Source of the DNA: Ophiothrix spiculata
Lineage: Eukaryota; Echinodermata; Ophiuroidea; Amphilepidida; Ophiotrichidae
Direction: 5' to 3' (one strand)
Assembly: GCA_000969725.1 (NCBI GenBank)
Contig: JXSR01S073478.1
Length of the DNA stretch: 28,216 nt
The notes beneath the pieces were generated by a model. It did not search any database, had not been told where the DNA came from, and saw nothing but the letters and a program-made list of their open reading frames with translations. The first letter of the stretch is position 1; every line of letters starts with the position of its first letter. The position numbers and the translations under genes are program-made. Of this stretch, positions 1 through 12,000 are shown one piece after another.

Positions 1-73
1 GCCTTGACGTGTCGATACGGCATCTCCTCCGGCGGAAGATTCTGGAACTCTAGCATGATTTGCTCCTCTGCAC
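1..73 (-). CDS. CHD7: CHD exon 13 (5' part only, cut by window edge)
   Basis: The acceptor TTATTACTATAG at 74-85 is followed by GT completing the Gly codon, then [20 protein letters not shown] and HVK, plus two bases. This matches the CHD6-9 sequence after LING (GAEE...). It is taken as the true exon rather than the copies at 234 and 391 because it is the last and intact copy. The related copy at 391 shows that the normal continuation should be [15 protein letters not shown]. Whether a donor follows cannot be seen. Confidence 0.85.
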
Positions 74-3000
74 CTATAGTAATAATAATAATCAGAATGG
101 GGTCATTAAAGTTTAAACTTTTTCAACAAGTCCATTTTTTTACCAGCAGACTGGACCAACACCTTCACATGACGTTACGGCATCTCCTCAGGCGGAAGAT
201 TCGTGAAACTCTAACATGATTTGCTCCTCTGCACCTGTAGTAATAATAATAATCAGTATGGGGTCATTAAAGTTTAAACTTGTCCAACAAGACCATTTTG
301 CCAGCAGACTGGACCAACGCCTTGACATGACGATATGGCATCTCCTCCGGTGGAAGATTCTGAAACTCCAGCATGATTTGCTCCTCTGCACCTGAAGTAA
401 TAATAATAATACAACTTTAACTTGGAATATTGGTCACAAAAATAAACACATGTGTAATAAACATGTTTCATGTACTTACTACTTGTCCTATGCTTATTTT
501 GTTAATAAACTAAGAAGATGATTAAATAATAATTTACTGTCATGCCAACAAAGGGTTAACATGCAAAACAGTCATTCATTTTTGGGACAGCTTTTCTACC
601 CGGGTAGTCAACGCACAGGCGGGTACCCGAAAAAACGGTCTGAAAACGCCAGCCATAGTGGGTCTACGGCACTTCCTCAATTCATCATAGTGTTCATCAA
701 ATTTGGCAGGCTGGCACTAGAATAGGTTCCTTTGTTCAAGAAATTGAAATTTCTGTCCAGTATTGTGTTTATGAAAGAGGAAGAGTGTTCCATAGTATGG
801 TTGTGACACCTAACATTAATAACAAATGGGTAGTTACAGCACTTCCTTAATTCCATCATAGTGCTCATCAAATTTGGCAGGCTGGCACTAGAGTTGGTTC
901 CTTTGTTCAAGAAATTGAAATTTCTTTCCAGTGTTGTGTCTGTAAAAGAGGAAGAGTGTTCCACAGTATGGTAGTTACACTTACCATTAATAAGGAATGG
1001 GTGGTTACAGCATTTCCTCAACTCCATCATAGTGTTCATCAAGCTTGGCAAGTTGGCACTGGAATTGGTTCCTTTATTTAAGAAATTGAAATTTCTTTCC
1101 AGTGTTGTGTTTGTAAAAGAGGAAGAGTGTTCCATACCATGGTTGTTACACTTACCATTAATAAGGAATGGGTGGTTACAGCATTTCCTCAACTCCATCA
1201 TAGTGTTCATCAAGTTTGGCAAGTTGGCAGTGGAATTGGTTCCTTTATTCAAGAAATTGAAATTTCTTTCCAGAATGGCTCTGTAGTATTTCTTTTGGAT
1301 GTTGGTTAATTCAACCTAAAATACAGATAAATAAATAAATGCAGGTGATTTCTAATGCACTACACCTCTGTGACTATATAACTGCAGGTGGTCTCTAGGC
1401 CTGGGACCAAAACCCGGGTACCTGCCCGTCATGAGATTACCCGGGTACAAAATCTGTCGACCGATTACCCGAACTAGACAATAAAATCAAAAAATTTTGA
1501 ACAAAAAATTGTGTGTTCAACAATGTATGATAAATCATTATCTGATCGAAGTAAGCATGATTAAAATCATGACCACAATCGGCGAAGAATCAACATTTTG
1601 GTGTAATTGAGACATCACATGGCCGTAGTAGACCCGTTCTAATGTAAATGCTCAATTATCAATTGAGCGAAAAATAAGTCGGGTACCCGGGTAGCAAATT
1701 ACCCGAAAAGTCCAAGGCCTAGTGGTCTCAAGAGTTTTGCTGATTGTTCAATAGCATTGACCAAGCGATGAGAAATTTTGCAACTGTGTTAACAGCAGCA
1801 CATATACTGGCATCACTTATTTCGGCATTGTAATATCTGTGGTTGGCGAGTAAATAAAGAAAACTCCTAATACCTAATAATAGGAAGACATCATAAAGTG
1901 TGAGCGTGTAAGGTCCGTCTAGATTCTAGGTGGGACTATTAATATCAAGATACTGTTAAGCTGAATTCATACTCGACGCAAACGCACCGAGCATGTGCAG
2001 TTAACGATTTGAGGAGTTCCGATCAATCGATATCAAAACGCAACACCACTTGCGGCAACGCAAATCGAGTTGAGAAAAGCTGAACTTTCCATTGCGTTTT
2101 CATGTCATCGGCTGACGCAGTCCGTTTGCGTTTTGGATGTGAATTAATTTGCGGTGCCATTTGCCGTGAAAATTATCGGAAACGCAACGCATTGCGTTTC
2201 GAGTATGAATTCAGCTTTAAGCGGAATATTTCGCGCTACATTTACTTTGTTGTACTGTTCGTGCTCAGCTCGCTTTGCGTGAAAACTAATGTACCGCATG
2301 TATACACCAGTACATAACAAATATCACAAACATGAAAATTAAAACACGCGAAATGATTCAAAATTGGCAAGTGTGTGAAAATTACTGAGCCCGAAATTTT
2401 TGGCGATTACAGCATGTCCATCATCAAACATCAGTATATCAATATCAGAAAATTTTTCACACCGAACATTCCAAACAGTAATATTAATACCTACCTCAAC
2501 AATGGTCTCCTCTTTAGGCGCAAGATTCTTTTCAACATCCTCTTTCAATCTCCTGAGCATCATTGGCCTTAAAATCTGAAAAAAAAAAACATCATAAATA
2601 CTTTCTTATAGGCCAAACATTAATTCAGGGTTAGTACACTTTTTCACTTATAAAATTCAAGGACTTTTCCAAGAAGAATTCTAGGACTTTCAAGGACTTT
2701 GCCCCTTATCAGCGGCGGACGACGGAATATGTGTCAACAAATAAAATAAATTTGTTTTCGCTAATTTTTTGGATAACAATAATTGCATGGTAAATTATTT
2801 GGACATATTAATTTTTTACATTTCTGACATTCAAAAATTCCAGGACTTTTAAGGACTTTTTTGATAAATTCAGTTTTTCAAAGACTTTCAAGGCCTGGAA
2901 ATGGCAAAATAAAATTCAAGGACTTTCAAGGATCCGTACTAACCCTGTAATTTACTGGACAGTGCAAACAGAAATCCAGAGTGCAAGGCCCTATTCTTTG

Positions 3001-6000
3001 TAAATGGAGCCCCTACCCTGAATTTTTTGTTTTCATGGTCCAAGAAATTAATGCTTTGCCTATATTTTTATTTAAATACAATAATCCTGATCATTTCTTG
3101 TAATGAAGATGTGAGTCTGAACATGCTTGGCAATATAAGTTGAGAAAATATGTGATGGCTTACCCCGAAACGGAGAAACGGATGATACCAATTTTTATTT
3201 TATCATTTCATCTGTTACAGCATTTTCTAAGCTTTAAAATGCTACCTTACAAGGTGATCAAATTATCTGCTGGAAATTATTATTAAATTTTCATTATTTT
3301 TTGCAGCCTATTATCACCAGTCTCTTGAAAAGTGTACTATCGCAAGTCCCCCCCCCCCCCTTTTTGGGATGAGCCATCACATTTTGGAAGTTGATTGGCC
3401 AGTAGGGGTCATAAGGCATTAAAATTTTAATTATTAACAGTGTGAGAGACAATGACAATGGTGTGAGAGTCATGTGATAAAAAGAGCTGAAAAAAACTGG
3501 AAATAGTGACAAAATGCCAAAAACAGGCTGAAAATGAAAGAAAAAGCTCAAATTAGGACTCTTTTGAATGCATTGAAAAAGCTGAAATCAGCTTTAAGGT
3601 AGGTATTCCGATCTGGTTAAAAAATTAACACATACTTTTTTCCATATTAGAATTAAGGATCATCACCTACATTACAGCAATTGTTTCATTCGCATACTTT
3701 GAGCCAAATTAACGCTACAGGCAAAAATGTGTCTGATAATGGCCCATAGAAACATACAGGATACTTATTTTTGTTAACAAAATATCCCATTAATTCAGCA
3801 CTTTTTTGACCATATCTCTTCACCAGTCTTTCCCAGTACTTACACAAGTGACGGTTCAAGAATCACTCACTCCAGTGACTACAAACCAACCGTTACTGTG
3901 GGCAGTGACTATGTGAAATATCTGTCTGAAACACTGATTTTGCACCTTTTAGATCAATTAAAGTGACAAATCAGTACTTTGAGGAAGACATTAACTAACC
4001 AACTTATGATCAAAACAAACTATTGAAGGACATAGCCTTGGGTGGTTTGATTTCGGGATGACAAAATGCCATTTTCCTTTGATTTTACCTTGACAATAAA
4101 TGCCTGTATTAGCTTAATAGCTATTTTGTCTATGATCTGATTAATTTTTATGGTTAGATTAGGTGTTGAAGAATGTGATTATGATCTTAGTTTATCTCCA
4201 ACTCAAGGTTAAACGTGTCCGACGTGCAATTGAAAGATGGTATTTTAGGCCAATTTTCTCAAAGTGTCACTGAAATGAGTGACGGCTGGTGACCATCCAT
4301 GTGTTACATGGTTTTGGTGTCACTGACACAAGTGATGGTAATTTCAAGTGGCTTTGTAGTGGCTCCCTTCATCTTTCATCATGACCTACCAACAGTAACG
4401 GACAGGCGTCACTTGTGTGAGTACTTGGAAAGACTGTTCACTGAAACATAATATGGGCATGAAAATTTACAGGGGTTATGAGAAAAATATTAGCTTTCAT
4501 GTGGTATAAAAATGTCCAATTCGATTTTGTGAGTGAAAGTGATCGGAATAAACATCTTTAAAAGCTGAACTCTCACATCCCTGTATTAACTATCTTACAA
4601 TCAATGAACAATACCTGTTGTAATTTCTCCACTTGTGATTCGGATTTCAGATCACCAAAATCGTCCATAAATTGTGTTTGAGAACGGAACTGCCCTGGCT
4701 CCAAGAAGTTGAGAAGACTGAATAATTCCTCCACGTTATTTTGCAATGGTGTGCCGGTCAGCAATACACGGTGTTCCTACAAAATGTAAACAACATCAAA
4801 TATATATTTTTAGAATTACATATTTTTTTGTGTTGATCACAGATGGGAATGTCCCAAAATGTTCCAAAGAGTATGAAAATTCGGGTTAAGTCATGTGATC
4901 TAAATAACATGACAACTTAAAGGGACTGGCCTAGATTCTTCCCACTAATTTTTTACCTGCATATTTTTTTACTTGAATCGATAGAACATGTTTATAATAA
5001 TATAACCTACAAGTGGTGTTCCATGATTTTGAGGAACATTGGAGAAAATAGCAATTCTTTACATACTTTAATTTTTGTCGCCGGAGACAAAAAGTGGTGT
5101 GATAACAGTGTTTCTAGTTTGAAAACTGATACAAATCTTGTTTCTACACTTGTGATGACCAAACAAATTATTTTTGATGAAATTGTTTCCCTTTTAATAT
5201 GTTTTAAATTATCTCCAGGAGCTTTGTTTGATCTTTTATCTGGTAAATCCATCTGAGGTACAAAGTTAGGATTTATGAAACACACCACCATCAAAGAATG
5301 ATATTGCAAATTAATTCTCTCTCAATTTGAGCCATTTGTGTATAAATTTGTGCACTTTTTTGGATTTTACTATACTTTTAAGCTATTTTTTAGAACATTT
5401 CCACAAATATTTAATTCTAGGTGGAATCTAGGCTAGTCCCTTTAAGTGTCACATAAATGTGATATGCCAAGAATCCAAACCAAACTCGTCACATTTAAGA
5501 TTTCAGTCCTTCCTGGAGTTTGTCAATTTCTGTTCTCAATGCAAGCATAAATAGTCTGACGGTTCATTGTTCAGTTGAGTTCAAGATACTGTGTTTTTTC
5601 TGTATCTGCCTCTTCTCCTCCTTGTTGCCGCGCAAAAAGGCACGCACATCAAAACACGCAACCTAAATGCAAAATATAGGACGCGTATCTATGCCCGTAT
5701 TTTCCCGCCAACAGCAACATGTTTTTTTTTTTTACTGTAAAATGTCAAAATAATCTTTTAATTTTACCAATAATTTCATTTCATTTTATTTAGGGTTACC
5801 AAGGATAAAAACACAAAAAGTACACATACAAGTACACTTATTTCCATTGTGGTCCTTGAGCCTAACAGTGATAGAAGTATTAACATTAATGCACACTACA
5901 TTGATACTTATAAATTACCAGCAGAAAACACATAATACACAAAGCACACTATATGGCATAGAGTGCTTTGTGTAAATAAGTTTTAAAAGTTTTATTTTAT

Positions 6001-9000
6001 TGTCTGTAATAAAAGGTAACATGCTGAAGTATCAGAAAATGCAGAAAAACTAAATTCTGCTTTAGAACAAACGGCCGGGATTAACAGGCCCCTTAACAGG
6101 AGTAATGCAATTGAGAGAATTGTCAAATGTTCAAGACCAAAAGTGAATACAAGTGAAGGGTAGGTTCAATACTCCTATTGATACATGCATAGAGTTTTGT
6201 GTTCGTTAACTATAATCTCAACCAGTGTTCCCGTTTAAGGCAGTACGTTGTGAAATGAGCCCAGAAGTTCAACAGGATGGTTCGCGAACCAGTAGTCTCG
6301 CCTGTTTTATCGACCACCTGCTGCATCATTTATGGTCAATCCATGTGGTATAATGGTAAAAGAATTTATGGCTGACCTTGAAATAACCTCAGATAACCTC
6401 GGGTTGATTTTTTTGACCTTGTATTGACCTCAGTGCAACTTTTTAACCATTTTGGAAATTTGACCTCAAATGACCTACTGACCTTAATCTATGGTCAAAG
6501 TTTAATCCATGCAGGGTTAGGAGTTCGTGAGTTATGGCCTTGACATTGAAATGACCTTCGATGACCTCAGGTCAACTTTTTGAACATTTTTGAAATTTGA
6601 CCTCAAAATGACCTTTTGCCTTGAATAATCTTGCCCGCATCCCAAAAAAGGTACAACATGTATGGTAAACCCAAACCCCTTCATGTTACCAAGTTTCAGT
6701 ACCAAAGCTCTTACAGTTCGGGAGATATACAAAATTACAAAATTAAGCATAAATCATGCACTCATATTTTACTCAGCGCCAGTTCAGCCCCAGGTATAGG
6801 GCATACAGTTTTCGAGATTTGCTCCGGACAAGTATTGTGGATGCCAGACAGTTTTAAGGAATGTCTTCAAAGAATGAAAGAAAGAATTCTTTAGGCTGAT
6901 AGCCAAGGATAACCCAAGAAAGCCTCTAATGAAGCTTATTTCCATTTGACTGAAAACCAAATGCACATAAAGCGCCAGGCGTGGGACTTGAACCTGGGAC
7001 CTCATTGGTGCAAAGCAAGGGAAATACCGCTACACTAACCCGCTTCCTGAACTTTCTGAAAATTTCAGATGAGACAAAAATTGGAGCAAGGGGGTTTCAA
7101 AAGAAAAAGAGGGTTTTGGATGCCTAATGTTCGTTTATTCTATGTTTATAAAATTATATACTGTACTTAAAATTCTAGTTTCATTTTGGAGATTTTTTTA
7201 AGTCTTTAAAATGTTTAGCGGGAATTTCCACCCCAACCCTGTGTTTTGCCTCCAGTCCTATCTATCCCTATTCACATCCGAGCCAAACTCACCAGATCTA
7301 AGATTTTCAGTCCTTCCAGCAGTTTACAGTTTCTGTTCTTGAGTCGATGAGCTTCGTCAATAATCACAACCCGCCATTCTATTTCGCTGAGTTCCTGGCA
7401 ATCCGCAAGCACTATCTCGTATGTGGTGATCAGAACTTGGAACTTGTAGACATTGGGAATTATAAGTCCCTGCAAGTGAACAGAAGAAACAAAAGAGAAA
7501 ATTTATTCATAGTACATTTGGCAACACATGTTAACTTTTCTATTTTAAATAAAAACATGTAAAGTCTTGAGTGTAAAACCAGGGCTCTAAAAAAATATGT
7601 CTCTTCAAATGCTTTGAAAGTTATCTCATTAATACCCAAAAGCTTTAGTTTACAAATAGTTTACATATTGTAATTGACAAAAAAGTATCGAATTAATCAT
7701 ACCGCGTAAAAGAGCCTTGTTAATCAAAGTATGGGATAGGCTATTGCCTTCAACAACAGCAAACAAGTCTAGGCATTATACTTTATTTGTGCATGAGTGT
7801 AAACACTAAAGAATTGTTACGGAGTGCAATTTCTCAAGTGGAGATTATCTATACTGACACTCCAGTGAATAGAATAAGTAATGGGTTAACAAACTATTTT
7901 AATATGGATTACAAAATGCATTGTTATGCATTTACAGCACATTTGAACTAGCCCAATGACCTTTGAGTCAGAAGTTCTGTGACTGCCACCTATTTACATA
8001 CAAACAAACAAACCAATATACAAACCTTATCATTCTTAAAATACATCTCGTATTCGGCAATCATATGTCGACTCTGAGAGCTGCCGTGATACACCACGCA
8101 GTTGACGTCCGTCCACGTTTCAAACTCTCGCTGCCAGTTTCCAATGGTTGACAGAGGAGCTATCACAAGAAAGGGACCCGTGATTCCCGTACGTGCAACC
8201 TCCTCCAAGAAAGTGATGGCCTGGATGGTTTTGCCCAGACCCATTTCATCTGCCAAGATACAGTTTTGTCTGTATGGATTAAAACAAACGAAAATTTCAC
8301 AATATTTTGGGCAAGTCTGGATTAACTACTATCAGGCCGACTGCTATTAGGCCTAAAAAAGTTGTTCGTTTGGCATAACCCGACCGACCATATTTTGGTG
8401 CCTACCCTAGGCTTTGTTATTTTTATTTTTCATATATGATAAAAATTGTAAAATCAAGCATGGAAACAATATACTTGGCCATTTTCACGAAAGAGTGGAC
8501 ACGAGAAAAATATTGAAAAAGGGATGTAACTTTTCAATGAAAAATGCTACCACCATATATTTGGTATCAAAAGAAAGCTATTTTAAAGCTCTTTAAAATG
8601 AACCTAATTTTGAAAAGACTGAACAAAAATGTCTATGAAATTTCGTTAAAAAACCTAATTTTTGGTCAAATTTCTTGATTTTCATAATGAAAAGTAGTAA
8701 TTTTTATTTAAATTTTTTCAATCCATTCTTGGTTGTTTACTTGGGTGTTATTGTTCTAAATGGCTTAAATAAGGATCAAATTTACACATGAGGTTGTATT
8801 TTTTGTAAATCCTGACCAGGCTTTACGTTAAAACATAAACGTAGGGAATATTTTGAAATGGAATGTGGCAAACTATTGCAGAAACACCAAGCAATTTATT
8901 CAGTAACTTTGATTTGAAATAAAATTTCTTCATAAATTTCATAATTTTTTTTTAAAATGTACTCAAGGTGAAAAACCATGTCCGTTTTGCTGTCCTTCTG

Positions 9001-12000
9001 TAACCGACCTCATTAATATGCATATTTTGCGAGAGAGAAATTTTTCCTGTTAAATATGAATGCTTTCAGGTATACTAAACTAAATATGGAATTGGTTTTA
9101 TTTTATCCAATTCAATTTTGGCAATGTATGTGTTTGAAATACAGAAAAATTCTGTGATTGTCCTTCCGTAACCGTGAAAATGCCCACTTCTAACTTTCAG
9201 GTTGCTTTAAAGTCCAGGTTGTTAATAAATATGAAAGATGAGAACATGCAATGTTGTTTCTCCATTAGTCTGTGTGTCCTGTTGTTATCATGTTAATTTC
9301 CGAGACAAAAGCCAAAAAAATCTGACCGATGCCAAACACACAATTACTTTTTTAGGCCAAGGGTTACACAAAATTTACACAACATACTTGAAGGTTGGAT
9401 TGATCAAGGTGCATATGAACAGTCTACGCGGCACACAAAAATACCTGTTTTGGGGAAAGCACAACTTTTGAAGATCAGTCAGGAAAATTTCAAGTTAAAA
9501 TTTGCCAAAGATTGCCCAAATTTCTTTAAAAATCAGACGAAAAAAGAAAAGAAACTTGTTACAAACAAAGTTTCTTTTGAAAAAATTACTTCCAATGATT
9601 TTAGCAAAACTAAAGAAATCCTAAAAAGTGCAAAATCTGGGTTGGTCGAGCCCATAACCAGTTTTGTTTTTCCATTGTTTTACTTAGTACCCTGGCTTAG
9701 TCTTAAGACTGTATCTATGTATCTATACGACACAGACCAATTCTACTTAAACTAACCTCCCCAGCTAAAAAGGTATAACGCCCAAAATGGCTTGGCTTAT
9801 TCACTTTACTAAGGGCAATTTCTTCTATTAATATTATTTCTCACAGTCAATGCTGTCTCCGATCTCAATCCAAACGAAAAAGTTACAATCATAGAGATAT
9901 CTTGTAGTCGCCTGCTCTGCAGCCGATTGTTTATGATGAACCAAGGATTGGGACTTACCCATTATACCAACTAAACACCAACCAATTGACTCCCTCCAGC
10001 TGATATTCCCTCAGGGTGTTCTCACATGGACCAAGGATTGAACCTGGTGGGATACCTACCCATTATACCAACTAAACACCAACCAATTGACTCCCTCCAG
10101 CTGATATTCTCTCAGGATGTTCTCACATGGACCAAGGATTGAACCTGGTGGGATACCTACCCATTGAACCAACTTAACACCAACCAATTGACTCCCTCCA
10201 GCTGATATTCCCTCAGGGTGTTCTCACATAGACCAAGGATTGAACCTGGTGGGATACCTACCCATTATACCAACTAAACACCAACCAATTGACTCCCTCC
10301 AGCTGGTATTCCCTCAGGGTGTTCTCACATGGACCAAGGGTTGAACCTGATGGGATACCTACCCATTGAACCAACTAAACACCAACCAATTGACTCCCTC
10401 CAGCTGATATTCCCTCAGGGTGTTCTCACATGGACCAAAGATTGAACCTGGTGGGATACCTACCCATTATACCAACTAAACNNNNNNNNNNNNNNNNNNN
10501 NNNNNNNNNNNNNNNNNNNNNNNNNNNNNNNNNNNNNNNNNNNNNNNNNNNNNNNNNNNNNNNNNNNNNNNNNNNNNNNNNNNNNNNNNNNNNNNNNNNN
10601 NNNNNNNNNNNNNNNNNNNNNNNNNNNNNNNNNNNNNNNNNNNNNNNNNNNNNNNNNNNNNNNNNNNNNNNNNNNNNNNNNNNNNNNNNNNNNNNNNNNN
10701 NNNNNNNNNNNNNNNNNNNNNNNNNNNNNNNNNNNNNNNNNNNNNNNNNNNNNNNNNNNNNNNNNNNNNNNNNNNNNNNNNNNNNNNNNNNNNNNNNNNN
10801 NNNNNNNNNNNNNNNNNNNNNNNNNNNNNNNNNNNNNNNNNNNNNNNNNNNNNNNNNNNNNNNNNNNNNNNNNNNNNNNNNNNNNNNNNNNNNNNNNNNN
10901 NNNNNNNNNNNNNNNNNNNNNNNNNNNNNNNNNNNNNNNNNNNNNNNNNNNNNNNNNNNNNNNNNNNNNNNNNNNNNNNNNNNNNNNNNNNNNNNNNNNN
11001 NNNNNNNNNNNNNNNNNNNNNNNNNNNNNNNNNNNNNNNNNNNNNNNNNNNNNNNNNNNNNNNNNNNNNNNNNNNNNNNNNNNNNNNNNNNNNNNNNNNN
11101 NNNNNNNNNNNNNNNNNNNNNNNNNNNNNNNNNNNNNNNNNNNNNNNNNNNNNNNNNNNNNNNNNNNNNNNNNNNNNNNNNNNNNNNNNNNNNNNNNNNN
11201 NNNNNNNNNNNNNNNNNNNNNNNNNNNNNNNNNNNNNNNNNTACCCATTATACCAACTAAACACCAACCAATTGATTCCCTCAAGCTGATATTCCCGAAG
11301 TGTATTCTCATTTTTATACACCCGACTCTCCTCCAACTTATCCCAGGATGACAGTCGACCTTTGGGTACGCGTTTCCTTTCACTCGCCGGTGGTAGCTTG
11401 TTGAACTTTTCGTAAATCACAACCTTATCCTTATCGATATCCTCCGGTACCTCCCAGGTGGCGTCTTCGTACGGCAGACTTCGCCATTTGATGAGAAAGT
11501 GAGTGACCATTTGACCTGGATTATCGGGATCTTCGGTGATGGCTTTGTCTATCACGCGTTCAACCTCGATGAAGTCTGGATTGAACGGCTCATCATCAAG
11601 CTGAAAGAAAAAAAAAATGTGCATATATGTGACCCGTCATATCGAAAGGTACCTTAAGGGCCCCAAAAATGAAATTGATTTTTTTTTGGTGATTATATTT
11701 TAAGCTTTCATTCATTTTAAGCTTTCAAAGGACACCTTGCTTTTGGTTATTGGATGTTAAATTGCAAAGTTACATCCAAATTGGTAAAATGCATCAGGCT
11801 GATTCAAAAAAACTATAGTTCTGAGAAAATCTAGTTTTTACGTTTCTGTACTGGTAAAACTTGAATGGAGAAAAGATTTTTATTTCAGACTGTTTTAAAA
11901 CATTTTGTCATATGTTTTGGATGTTGGAACCTGATTAATATGATAGAATACACTTCAAAGGTAACATTTCTGATGAAATTAGAAATTCGACCTTGGACGT

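Noticed and set aside
234..391. Exon 13 copies as mutually exclusive exons
   Set aside because: Neither has a donor; one is frameshifted and the other reaches a stop.
814..939. Third exon 12 unit as a mutually exclusive alternative exon
   Set aside because: It has a plausible acceptor (CCTCTTTTACAG) but its donor GT is TT and the Asn-Gly border is lost.
677..1252. A 191-codon minus-strand frame as a stand-alone repetitive protein gene
   Set aside because: It is the 3' part of exon 12 reading through its 171-bp copies. It begins inside an exon and has no promoter or start context of its own. It is kept only as a possible alternative-donor extension.
6981..7047. Functional tRNA gene on the minus strand
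   Set aside because: Box A and box B are present but the acceptor stem does not pair and a SINE body follows.
9450..9755. Plus-strand 101-codon Lys-rich frame
   Set aside because: AT-rich composition explains the Lys/Phe content. There is no recognisable domain, and it lies in an intron of the opposite strand.
9938..10481. CRISPR-like array
   Set aside because: The whole 101-bp unit is repeated without unique spacers, and it derives from the adjacent exon of a eukaryotic gene.
10430..11624. Long frames spanning the N run on both strands
   Set aside because: They exist only because N is translated as X. Only the exon 7 part at 11245-11600 is real.
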